Source: Bacillota bacterium (GTDB taxonomy: Bacteria > Bacillota > Clostridia > Acetivibrionales > DSM-1351). From it: a stretch of 64,000 nt of DNA. Location: NCBI GenBank assembly GCA_023460955.1, contig JAEWOH010000036.1, positions 1-64,000 on the forward strand. Reading direction: 5' to 3'. Positions 46,749-54,534 of the stretch are shown piece by piece. A program made the position numbers and the translations under genes. The notes under the pieces were generated by a model that made no database searches, was not told the DNA's origin, and saw only the letters and a list, made by a program, of their open reading frames with translations. The stretch's first letter is position 1. Each line of letters opens with the position of its first letter.

Positions 46749-47837
46749 ATGAATAAAGAAATTATGACCAACAACCAGGGTATTTCATTAATTGTATTGT
46801 TTATCATAGGGAGTACAACTATTTTAAGTCCAGGTGGTGAAACAAAGCAAGATGTGTGGATTGCTAATTTATTAGCATTATTAATGGCACTTCCTGTAAT
46901 TCTTGTTTATGCAAGAATTTTATCCATTTTCCCCGGAGAGGATTTATTTGATATATTGAATAAAGTGTTTGGAAAAATATTTGGCAAAATAACTGGCTTG
47001 ATTTTTATTTGGTATTCATTTCATCTTGGGGCTATAATACTGAGAAATTTTTCCGAGTTTATTCATATAGTATCTCTGGTCAGGACTCCTCAGTTGATTA
47101 TTGTTTTGTTTACAGGACTTATATGCATATGGTTTGTAAGAGCAGGTATTGAAGTGATAGGGAGATGGGCGGGTTTTTTTCTCCCTATTATTTTGTTTAT
47201 AATGATATGTACTATGCTCTTAACATTAACACAAGCAGACATAAAAAATTTAAAACCTGTTTTGTACAATGGCTTTCACCCGATAATTAAAGGTGCATTC
47301 TTAATTTTTACTTTTCCATTAGGTGAAACTGTGGTTTTTATGATGGCTTTTTGGTCAGTCAAGAGAAAGTTTAAACCTTTTAAAGTATATACAATTGGGT
47401 TAGTCTGCGGAACTGTTATTCTATTAACACTAAGCGTTAGAAATTTACTTGTATTAGGTGTAGAAACTTCATCCAATCTATATTTTCCTACTTATTCAGC
47501 GGTCAGCATGACTGAAATAGGAACTTTTCTGCAAAGGATTGAAATCGTTGTAGCTGTTGTATTTATATTGACAGGGATTGCCAAAATAGGGGTGTGCCTT
47601 TATGCGGCATGTAATGGTGTAGCAAAAGTATTTAACTTAACAAGTTCTAGAGAGATTACAGCGCCTATTGGTTTGCTAATGATGAGTCTATCATGCTTTA
47701 TTTATACAAGTACGATGGAAATGTTTGAGTGGGCAAGTAAAATATATCTGTATTATGCGATCCCGTTTCAGATAATATTACCGATTATTATTTGGATTAG
47801 TGCAGAAATTAAATTACGCTTATCAAAACAAAAATGA
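46749..47837 (+). CDS. Spore germination permease, GerB family (B subunit)
   Basis: A 362-residue integral membrane protein with about ten helices, in the GerAB/amino-acid permease superfamily. It begins with NNQGISLIVLFIIGSTTILSP, typical of spore_permease proteins, and has VGxxIL-like and SVRNLLVLG segments. It recognises small germinants together with the A and C subunits. The start is ATG 46749; the upstream ribosome binding site is weak (AATGAGG). Last gene of the operon. Confidence 0.92.
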   Translation: MNKEIMTNNQGISLIVLFIIGSTTILSPGGETKQDVWIANLLALLMALPVILVYARILSIFPGEDLFDILNKVFGKIFGKITGLIFIWYSFHLGAIILRNFSEFIHIVSLVRTPQLIIVLFTGLICIWFVRAGIEVIGRWAGFFLPIILFIMICTMLLTLTQADIKNLKPVLYNGFHPIIKGAFLIFTFPLGETVVFMMAFWSVKRKFKPFKVYTIGLVCGTVILLTLSVRNLLVLGVETSSNLYFPTYSAVSMTEIGTFLQRIEIVVAVVFILTGIAKIGVCLYAACNGVAKVFNLTSSREITAPIGLLMMSLSCFIYTSTMEMFEWASKIYLYYAIPFQIILPIIIWISAEIKLRLSKQK

Positions 47838-47906
47838 AACAGGATTTTATAGTTAAGTTATTTGTTAAGTAATACGATGCTGGGCTAGATTTCATTCTAA
47901 TTTAAG

Positions 47907-47957
47907 AAAAAATCGCTATCTATGATTAGTATTAAATCATAAACCGCGATTTTTTTT
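47907..47957 (+). terminator. Terminator of the germination operon
   Basis: AAAAAATCGC and GCGATTTTTT pair over 10 bases around a 29-base loop and are followed by more T residues. Confidence 0.8.
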
Positions 47958-48072
47958 GTATATATACAGATTATTCTATATGCGATTAAGGTAATTACCA
48001 TTAATTAAGTAAATATGGTAAAATACTACTTGTACAAATTGTATAATAAGCTTTTAGGAGGTTTCCAATATA

Positions 48073-48588
48073 ATGGTAACAAACGAGATAATTTCAATTC
48101 TACTTAAACTTCAGCAAGAAGCAATATCTACCGGCAATCCTCCATTTGCCGCAGTAATAATTGTTGATGATAAAGTGATTTCAGCTAGTCATAATAATTC
48201 TCGAGCATCGGGGAATCCACTTGAACATGCGGAAATGTCAGCAATTCAATTTGCAATTAAGAATTATGGCTCCGAGATTCTATTAAAAGCACATTTAATA
48301 TCTTCAAATGAACCATGCCCAATGTGTATTGGTGCTTGTATATGGTCGGGGATCCCAGAAGTATCCTATTTTGTATCTCAAGAACAAGTTGCAGCCATAC
48401 GTGGGTGGGGAAAATTTATGTCAGCACATAAAATCGCTGAAATTGATGATTCAGGTATAATTATAAATGGACCAATGGAGAATGATGAAATGCTGAGAAA
48501 TCATCGAGAATTTTGGACAGCAGGAAACAACTCAGAATTTAAACATTCAATTCATTTAGCAGATTGCAAAACTACTAAGGAGTCATAA
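48073..48588 (+). CDS. Nucleoside/guanine deaminase family (CDA-like zinc deaminase)
   Basis: A 171-residue zinc-dependent deaminase. The catalytic HAE (EHAEMSAIQ) and PCPMCIGAC (PCxxC) motifs bind zinc. The N-terminal GNPPFAAVIIVDDKVI and the C-terminal EFWTAG tail are closer to guanine deaminase or general nucleoside deaminases than to tRNA-specific TadA, which is shorter and RNA-binding. The ribosome binding site is AGGAGG. It is 141 bases upstream of cobQ. Confidence 0.83.
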   Translation: MVTNEIISILLKLQQEAISTGNPPFAAVIIVDDKVISASHNNSRASGNPLEHAEMSAIQFAIKNYGSEILLKAHLISSNEPCPMCIGACIWSGIPEVSYFVSQEQVAAIRGWGKFMSAHKIAEIDDSGIIINGPMENDEMLRNHREFWTAGNNSEFKHSIHLADCKTTKES

Positions 48589-48729
48589 TTAAAATCCAAG
48601 CCAGTGACTTTGGAGATTTTCTGGCTCATCTGAAGCTTGAGATAGATCACCGAGAAATTACAAGGAAATTCCGGACGATATTTCAGAATCCAGTGATACT
48701 TTTACATATGAAAATGGAGGTGCTAAATA

Positions 48730-50232
48730 ATGGCTAAAGCTATAATGATTCAAGGTACAGCTTCAAATGCAGGTAAGAGTATTATTACCGCAGGCTTATG
48801 CCGCATTTTCTCACAGGATGGATATAAAGTGGCTCCCTTCAAATCACAGAACATGGCCCTTAATTCATTTATTACAGATGATGGTCTAGAGATGGGAAGG
48901 GCACAAGTTGTTCAGGCAGAAGCAGCCTATAGAAAACCTGACATAAGAATGAATCCTATTTTACTGAAGCCTACAAGCGACAAAGGCTCGCAGGTTATTT
49001 TAAATGGTGAAGTTGTAGGTAATACAAATTCTGAGGATTATTATAAAAACAAAGAAATGTATATCCAAGAAATTATGAAGAGCTATAATTCTCTTGCAGC
49101 TGAAAATGATATCATCATTATTGAGGGGGCTGGAAGCCCGGCTGAAATAAACCTAAAAGAAATCGATTTTGTTAATATGGGAATGGCAAAAATGGCTAAC
49201 GCTCCTGTTTTAATCGTAGGAGATATTGACAGAGGGGGTGTCTTTGCTTCTCTTTATGGAACATATATGCTCCAAGATGAAACAGAAAGAAAGTATATTA
49301 AAGGAAATATAATCAACAAGTTCTACGGTGATGTTAAATTACTTGAACCTGGGCTAAAAATGCTTGAAGACCTTATACCTGTTCCAACGGTTGGAGTTGT
49401 TCCATATATGCAGCTTAAAATAGATGATGAAGACAGTATATCCGATGTTCTTGAAAATAGCTCTTCTAAAGCTAATGTTGATATTGGAGTAGTAAGACTA
49501 CCTAAAATATCTAATTATACGGATTTTAATGCTTTTGAAATTGTATTAGGAAGCAAAGTCAGATATATTTCAGATGCAAAAGAGTTTAATAACCCTGATT
49601 TGCTTATTTTGCCGGGTACAAAGAACACAATAGATGACTTAAAGTGGTTAAGAGCTTGTGGACTTGAAGAAGAAATATTGAAGTATGCAAGTAATGGAAA
49701 TCCTATATTCGGTATTTGCGGAGGCTTTCAAATGCTCTGTAAAACACTGAAGGATCCTCAAAATGTTGAGGGTGGTGGCGAGATTAGAGGTCTGGGACTT
49801 ATTAATGCTCACACCATATTCAGAAAAGAAAAGATCAGAACAAGAGTTCGCGGCATTTTTGAGAACTCCGGAGGTATCTTTTCAGCACTTAACGGTTTAA
49901 GTTTCGAAGGTTACGAAATACATATGGGTATTACAGACGCATCGGGCTATTTATCAAAATTAAAGTGTTCTGACGGGCAGGAAAAAACCGACGGCATATG
50001 CCAAGATAACGTTTACGGAAGCTATGTTCATGGTATTTTTGATAATGTCGAAATTTTGACCGTTATTATTAAAGCCCTATATAAAAGGAAAGGGCTCAAC
50101 TTTAACGTTCCGGTTAAAGTTGATTTAAGAACCCATAAAGAAAATGAATATAACCAATTGGCTAAAGTGCTTCGTGAAGTACTAGATATAGACTATATAT
50201 ACAAAATTATCAATGAAGGTATTAAGTTATAG
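48730..50232 (+). CDS. cobQ: Cobyric acid synthase CobQ
   Basis: Amidates four carboxylates of adenosylcobyrinic a,c-diamide using glutamine and ATP. The N-terminal P-loop-like ATPase opens with QGTASNAGKSIITAGLCRIF; IIEGAGSPAEINL and GDIDRGGVFASLYG follow. The class I glutaminase has Cys in GICGGFQMLCK and His in YVHGIFDN. The length of 500 residues is normal. It is alone: no other cobalamin genes and no cobalamin riboswitch are visible here. The ribosome binding site is TGGAGG. Confidence 0.95.
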   Translation: MAKAIMIQGTASNAGKSIITAGLCRIFSQDGYKVAPFKSQNMALNSFITDDGLEMGRAQVVQAEAAYRKPDIRMNPILLKPTSDKGSQVILNGEVVGNTNSEDYYKNKEMYIQEIMKSYNSLAAENDIIIIEGAGSPAEINLKEIDFVNMGMAKMANAPVLIVGDIDRGGVFASLYGTYMLQDETERKYIKGNIINKFYGDVKLLEPGLKMLEDLIPVPTVGVVPYMQLKIDDEDSISDVLENSSSKANVDIGVVRLPKISNYTDFNAFEIVLGSKVRYISDAKEFNNPDLLILPGTKNTIDDLKWLRACGLEEEILKYASNGNPIFGICGGFQMLCKTLKDPQNVEGGGEIRGLGLINAHTIFRKEKIRTRVRGIFENSGGIFSALNGLSFEGYEIHMGITDASGYLSKLKCSDGQEKTDGICQDNVYGSYVHGIFDNVEILTVIIKALYKRKGLNFNVPVKVDLRTHKENEYNQLAKVLREVLDIDYIYKIINEGIKL

Positions 50233-50409
50233 ATAAAAATGTACTTTTGCAACACTAGGATTGCTTCAAAATAAAAATAACATTATTAAAAGCTAGCAAG
50301 CAGATGCAAATTTAATATAAAAAATATTATACCATGCTAATTTACTGGGACAAGGGATAATCTATAACAATTTTTATCCAGATACTAAACAACCACTTAA
50401 GTCCACCAA

Positions 50410-50437
50410 ATTACGCGAAATTATTATTTCGCGTAAT
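50410..50437. repeat. Perfect inverted repeat at the junction
   Basis: ATTACGCGAAAT and ATTTCGCGTAAT pair over 12 bases around a TATT loop. There is no T-run directly after it on the plus strand. It may be a terminator for cobQ or a recombination-site remnant. Confidence 0.6.
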
Positions 50438-50536
50438 TGTAGTAATTTTTGATAGGATACATAGCCCCACATCTTTTTTTGTCTGATGACTGTTGATTAA
50501 AGTATAACTTACAACTTTTCTGCTTTGACTGCGATA

Positions 50537-50757
50537 ATAGATATGGAAATGTGAGTATTCTGTCTTTAAAAGAGTCTCTTGGACACAAAGATATTTATTT
50601 ATATTCATTTAATGGAAAAAGATCTAGAATAAGCTGCTACAAAAAATCCTCTCTCAGGTTACAGAAAATAGTTATTAAAAATAATTTCAAAATACTTATA
50701 TGTTGCTATAAGAAATTTCTTTCAAATTCATTACGCTTCTCGTCAATTTCTAACTGA
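50537..50757 (+). pseudogene. Possible tyrosine-integrase C-terminal remnant
   Basis: A plus-strand frame reads YGNVSILSLKESLGHKDI near its start, which resembles the segment around the second catalytic His of tyrosine recombinases (LxxLLGHxxIxTT). Neither the upstream Arg/His motifs nor the Tyr nucleophile follow, and the later sequence is low in complexity. The resemblance is short, so this is tentative. Confidence 0.3.
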
Positions 50758-50761
50758 TGTG

Positions 50762-50983
50762 TTATTCGCCTTCTTTCAATGGCACACCAATATTCTTTAT
50801 AAAATAATCTACATCCCTATTACCCGTTCTTTCAGCTTCTTCAGTAAAAAAACAGCCAGGTAAACCACCTTTGGTACGATGGAATAAAACACATGAACAA
50901 CATTTACCCCAATTTTCGCAATGTGTAAATGTGCATTTGCATTTATTATCATTTCCAAGGTTATCGTTACGAGTACAAGTCAT
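50762..50983 (-). CDS. DUF6485-family Cys-rich small protein
   Basis: A 73-residue protein with seven cysteines. The pattern CKCTFTHCENWGKCCSCVLFHR, then LPGCFFTEEAERTGNRD, matches DUF6485, a small clostridial family with likely metal-binding cysteines and unknown function. It is the last gene of the marR operon, 18 bases after the methyltransferase. Confidence 0.75.
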   Translation of the reverse strand: MTCTRNDNLGNDNKCKCTFTHCENWGKCCSCVLFHRTKGGLPGCFFTEEAERTGNRDVDYFIKNIGVPLKEGE

Positions 50984-51001
50984 AATAAACCCCCATAAAT
51001 T

Positions 51002-51625
51002 TTATTTTTCTCCGCAAACAGCAAATATGCTAATTGCTGCTTGGTCGCACCCGCAGCTGGAACTTGCGCAACAGTTGCCACCGGCACAATCAATTACAAT
51101 ATTTTTAAGCCCTGCAGAAGTGAACCAATCCTTAACATCTTCTCGCTTAAATCCAAGCCATCGATCATGTTGTTCAAGTTTTAAGAACTCATGATCATGT
51201 TTATCCAAATCGGTTATTACCAGTTTACCGCCTGGTTTAAGAATTCTAGTCATTTCTTTTATAGCTGTTAAAGGATCTTCAACATGATGTAGGTACATAT
51301 TTGCCATGGTATAATCGACAAAATCGTTTTCAATAGGCAAGGCTTCAGCTTCACCATAACGATATTCAATTCCCATAGTGTTTCCAAACTTTGCTTTCAT
51401 CTGTTCCAACATTTCTTGTGATCTGTCAACAGCTATAACTTTTAGGCCCCTATTTTTAAGCCCTTCAGTTACAAAACCCGTCCCTGCTCCTATGTCTGCA
51501 GCCAATTCTCCCTCTTTTACATTTGCAAGGCTATATGCCTTTTCACGAACGGCTTCTGAGAAAAATCCTTGGCGCATTGTATCCCACTGGCCAGAGACTT
51601 CGTTAAAATAGACCTTACTGTCCAT
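51002..51625 (-). CDS. Class I SAM-dependent methyltransferase with Cys-rich tail
   Basis: A protein of about 207 residues with a Rossmann SAM-binding fold: LAADIGAGTGFVTEGL (motif I), VIAVDRSQEML and LKPGGKLVITDLDKHDHEF. The last 30 residues hold CAGGNCCASSSCGCDQ, six cysteines not needed for the fold. This hints at a thiophilic substrate such as arsenite or another soft metal. It differs from classical ArsM in its N-terminal region. ATG 51625 follows AGGAG; the upstream GTG is too close to that site. It sits between the C_GCAxxG_C_C and DUF6485 genes. Confidence 0.82.
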   Translation of the reverse strand: MDSKVYFNEVSGQWDTMRQGFFSEAVREKAYSLANVKEGELAADIGAGTGFVTEGLKNRGLKVIAVDRSQEMLEQMKAKFGNTMGIEYRYGEAEALPIENDFVDYTMANMYLHHVEDPLTAIKEMTRILKPGGKLVITDLDKHDHEFLKLEQHDRWLGFKREDVKDWFTSAGLKNIVIDCAGGNCCASSSCGCDQAAISIFAVCGEK

Positions 51626-51638
51626 GTGTTTCACTCTC

Positions 51639-52085
51639 CTATCTATTTAACTCTAATAACTCTTCAACAATTTTGGAAGAATCTTTAATCAATTTTGGGC
51701 AAATGGTCACAAAAAGCTTCTTTTCTCTTGCCTCATTCATTTCTTGTGGGACACTGATATCATAACCTAATAGTTCCTTACATCTGACTGACTCATGCAA
51801 TGCTATAAACTTTCTTGTATATTCCTGAACAAGAGTATAGGTTTTTTCCTTTGCAGCATTATCATCCGCATTAACTTTCCCATGTTTTAAACCTATTATC
51901 ATGAATGCACCAGTTACAGCTCCACAGGCCTCTCCGATATGCCCCATACCTCCTCCGAAGCCACCATCAATTCTCAGGGCTAGTTCAGGGTCCAATCCTA
52001 ATTCACTGGAATATGTAGAGAAAACTGCTTGAGCACAGTTAAACCCACTTGAAAAACATTGTAGAGAACATTCCGACTTTTTCAT
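51639..52085 (-). CDS. C_GCAxxG_C_C family protein
   Basis: A 148-residue protein of the family named for its conserved residues: FNCAQAVF near the N-terminus, GGFGGGMGHIGEACGAVTGAFMIIGL (the GCAxxG block) and a later C (VRCKELLGYD). Members often sit near redox or metal-handling genes and may bind a cluster or metal; no reaction is established. It is second in the marR operon, 46 bases from marR and 14 bases before the methyltransferase. Confidence 0.88.
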   Translation of the reverse strand: MKKSECSLQCFSSGFNCAQAVFSTYSSELGLDPELALRIDGGFGGGMGHIGEACGAVTGAFMIIGLKHGKVNADDNAAKEKTYTLVQEYTRKFIALHESVRCKELLGYDISVPQEMNEAREKKLFVTICPKLIKDSSKIVEELLELNR

Positions 52086-52130
52086 AGCCTTACCTCACTC
52101 TATAAATAATTTAGCAGCAGAATTTTCAAC

Positions 52131-52571
52131 TTACCGTTCATTTTTTCCAATAGCCTCAATAAGAATTTGTAAACTTTCAAGTACTTGTTGCTTCTTATTA
52201 TCTGGTATTGAACCATATACTTTACTAAAATATGAATTCATGTCGACTTCAATGCCTTCAAATAGCCTTGAACCACTTTCGGTAAGGGAAATAGTTACAT
52301 ACCTTCTGTCCTTTGGATCGATATCCCTTTTGGCAAGTTCCAAAGTAACCAAATTATTAACTGTCCTGCTCATTGTACTGTTTTCAAGGTTCAACGATTC
52401 TGCAAGTTCATTTAGTGAAATACTCTTAACGCGTCCTATTTCAACTAAAGCATGACATTGACCAAGAGTTATATCACAACATGAACCTTGTTTTTCCTGC
52501 AAAATACCGAGTTTTCTCTCAAGTATTCTTATCATCTCTCGTAATTGTTTAGTTTCATCAGTAAATTTCAT
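52131..52571 (-). CDS. MarR-family transcriptional regulator with N-terminal Cys pair
   Basis: A 146-residue winged-helix dimeric regulator. The HTH is in SLNELAESLNLENSTMSRTVNNL and the wing in DPKDRRYVTISLTESG. Three cysteines (C31, C32, C39 in GSCCDITLGQC) sit before the HTH, where a thiol or metal sensor could be. A near-perfect palindrome overlaps its promoter, so it probably represses its own four-gene operon until its thiols are modified. Confidence 0.88.
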   Translation of the reverse strand: MKFTDETKQLREMIRILERKLGILQEKQGSCCDITLGQCHALVEIGRVKSISLNELAESLNLENSTMSRTVNNLVTLELAKRDIDPKDRRYVTISLTESGSRLFEGIEVDMNSYFSKVYGSIPDNKKQQVLESLQILIEAIGKNER

Positions 52572-52604
52572 TGTGTTTTATTACCTCCCACAATAATTGT
52601 AACA

Positions 52605-52633
52605 TAAAATAGTTGCAACGTGCAACTATTTTA
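52605..52633. promoter_or_regulatory. Palindromic operator overlapping the marR promoter
   Basis: TAAAATAGTTGCA and TGCAACTATTTTA are perfect 13-base arms separated by ACG. On the minus strand, a TTGCAA -35 within the operator is 17 bases from TATTGT (52590-52595). Binding here would block polymerase. Confidence 0.82.
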
Positions 52634-52705
52634 TTAATTTTTTCAACCCTATATTCTCTTCTCACTGTGTAAAAACTTCTAATTAATTTGCTATTTAAAT
52701 AAAAT

Positions 52706-52747
52706 AAAAAGACAGGAATCATATAGTAGATTTCATCCTGTCTTTTT
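52706..52747 (-). terminator. Terminator downstream of the GH1 gene
   Basis: AAAAAGACAGGA and TCCTGTCTTTTT pair over 12 bases around an 18-base loop. It separates the GH1 transcript from the marR promoter. Confidence 0.85.
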
Positions 52748-52802
52748 ATTTAAGATGTTTAGCATATTTCTATTTACTATGTTATCAATTTTGGTTATAT
52801 GC

Positions 52803-54155
52803 TTATTGATCAGCTATTAAGCCATTCCGTTTTATAACGTCCTTGTACCAAAGTCCACTCTTCTTAATTATACGTTTTTGTGATTGATAATCAATATAAA
52901 CCAATCCAAACCTTTTGGAATAACCAAGATTCCATTCAAAATTATCCATGAAGGACCAGACATAATATCCCGCTAAATTAACCCCATCCATAATAGCTTT
53001 ATGAGCTTGAGTAATATGGTCATTCAGATAGCTAATGCGATTATCATCTTCAACTTGCCCCTTATTATTTACAATGTCCTTAAAAGCTGCTCCGTTTTCG
53101 GTAATCATTAATTTAATACCTTGATACTCATTATGTAAATACATCAGTAGGTCATAAAGACCTTCAGGATAGATTTCCCATCCGGAATCTGTGACAGCCT
53201 TTCCGGTTGTTGCAAAAGAGACTTGAAGAAGCTGACTATCATTATCATGCATTACGGAATTGCTCGAATAATTGTTTACTCCCAGGAAGTCAATTGGTGT
53301 GCTTATAATCTCCATATCTGCGATATCAAATTTCGGAAACACCGACTTATCGGAAAACCAACTTACAATGTTAATTGGATATTCCCCTCTTAATATTGGA
53401 TCAAGAAACCATCCATTGTAATATTCAGCATATCTTCCGGCCGCGGCGATGTCTTTTTCATCTTCGGAAGCAGGATATATGGGATTGAGATTCAGCGTAA
53501 TCCCAATTTCACCTTTTATCTTCATTTCTCTGAATGCTCTGACAGTTAATCCATGGGCAAGAAGTATATTGTGCGAAGCTACTAAAGCAGTTTCAAGATC
53601 TGTAATTCCAGGAGGATGACTTCCATACCAGTAACCTACAAATGCAGACACCCATGGCTCGTTGAAGGTTATCCATATTGATACCATATCTCCAAGCTCA
53701 TTGAAAATATATTTGGCATACTGCACAAAACTATCTACTGTCTTTCGGGATGTCCATCCTCCAATATCTTGGAGTTTCTGAGGTAAATCCCAGTGATAAA
53801 GTGTAACTACAGGAATAATATCATTTTCAACTAAAAGTTTTAAAAGCTTCTTATAAAAATCGATACCTTTTTGATTTGGATTTCCTTTACCGTCAGGAAA
53901 AATTCTTGACCATGAGATGGAGAATCTGTAGGATTTTATACCTAGTTCCTTCATCAGCTTTATATCAGTTTCATACAGATTATAGTGATCGCATGCTATG
54001 TCACCGGTATCATTATTATAAATATTTCCCGGTGTATGTGTGAAACGATCCCAAATAGACTCTCCTTTTCCATCTGCATTATAACTGCCTTCTATTTGGT
54101 ATGAAGCTGTAGAAGTACCCCAGATGAAGCCTTCAGGAAAAATTAAACCGGCCAT
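52803..54155 (-). CDS. GH1 beta-glucosidase (cytosolic)
   Basis: A 450-residue family 1 glycosidase with the N-terminal signature FIWGTSTASYQIEG, acid/base E166 in TFNEPW and nucleophile E353 in ITENG. WSFMDNFEW near the C-terminus is part of the aglycone/sugar site. The length is normal and there is no signal peptide, so it acts on imported beta-glucosides such as cellobiose. It follows the Cys-rich peptide by 24 bases and is probably on the same transcript, an odd pairing of a sugar enzyme with metal-type genes. Confidence 0.95.
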   Translation of the reverse strand: MAGLIFPEGFIWGTSTASYQIEGSYNADGKGESIWDRFTHTPGNIYNNDTGDIACDHYNLYETDIKLMKELGIKSYRFSISWSRIFPDGKGNPNQKGIDFYKKLLKLLVENDIIPVVTLYHWDLPQKLQDIGGWTSRKTVDSFVQYAKYIFNELGDMVSIWITFNEPWVSAFVGYWYGSHPPGITDLETALVASHNILLAHGLTVRAFREMKIKGEIGITLNLNPIYPASEDEKDIAAAGRYAEYYNGWFLDPILRGEYPINIVSWFSDKSVFPKFDIADMEIISTPIDFLGVNNYSSNSVMHDNDSQLLQVSFATTGKAVTDSGWEIYPEGLYDLLMYLHNEYQGIKLMITENGAAFKDIVNNKGQVEDDNRISYLNDHITQAHKAIMDGVNLAGYYVWSFMDNFEWNLGYSKRFGLVYIDYQSQKRIIKKSGLWYKDVIKRNGLIADQ

Positions 54156-54179
54156 ATTTTCACCTCTGTTTTTTATTCG

Positions 54180-54452
54180 TTATTTACATTCGGAGCAACT
54201 ACAATCTGACTGTGTAATGGTTTGTGACTTTTCGGCTTGGTTAGTATTGCAGTTACTTTCTGTATCTCCACAGGAGCTTTTTACAGGGCCACAGCAGGAA
54301 CTGACCTTTGGACCACAGCACGAAGTGTTTATCGGGCCGCAACCACAGCCTGTTGACTGATTTGAAGACTTTCCATCCATTGGCCCGCAGCATTCACACT
54401 CGAATCCTTCTTCTTTACCTGTTCCCTGCATTGCTTTTTTAAATTTAAACAT
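54180..54452 (-). CDS. CCGP-repeat Cys-rich peptide (metallothionein-like)
   Basis: A 90-residue protein with 14 cysteines. CCGP occurs three times (ECCGPM, SCCGPK, SCCGPV), and CGCGP, SCGD and a C-terminal SDCSCSECK add to it. There is no signal peptide or membrane helix. The N-terminal MFKFKKAM is basic. Such density of CC and CxC pairs suggests binding of soft metals or arsenite, but I do not recognise a named family. It has a strong GGAGG site and an upstream element shared with the ArsP-like permease. Confidence 0.78.
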   Translation of the reverse strand: MFKFKKAMQGTGKEEGFECECCGPMDGKSSNQSTGCGCGPINTSCCGPKVSSCCGPVKSSCGDTESNCNTNQAEKSQTITQSDCSCSECK

Positions 54453-54489
54453 AAAACTACCTCCTTAAATAAATTGTTCTTATATAAAA

Positions 54490-54517
54490 TAAGACGATGT
54501 GCTATGTAAAAAGACGC
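54490..54517 (-). promoter_or_regulatory. ECF-type promoter candidate for the Cys-rich peptide
   Basis: On the minus strand GCGTCTTT (containing GTCTTT) is followed after 13 bases by CGTCTTA, about 40 bases before the start codon. The core and spacing are the same as in front of the permease (57144-57171). CGTC is a usual -10 core of ECF sigma factors. Confidence 0.6.
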
Positions 54518-54534
54518 AAAAGCTGTTCTTTAAT

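Larger units (their letters stand above)
50233..50761. other. Gene-poor junction between core chromosome and metal-resistance block
   Basis: 529 bases without an intact gene. They contain an isolated hairpin (50410-50437) and a possible integrase remnant (about 50537-50757). Upstream, genes are on the plus strand; downstream, all intact genes are on the minus strand to the end of the window. This looks like a breakpoint of an inserted or rearranged segment. Confidence 0.55.

Noticed and set aside
48589..48729. Cobalamin riboswitch before cobQ
   Set aside because: The 141-base leader is too short and lacks the conserved B12-box sequence.
48588..48737. Open frame of about 49 codons between the deaminase and cobQ
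   Set aside because: It has no start codon or ribosome binding site at its head and no convincing similarity; it may be chance or a very old remnant.
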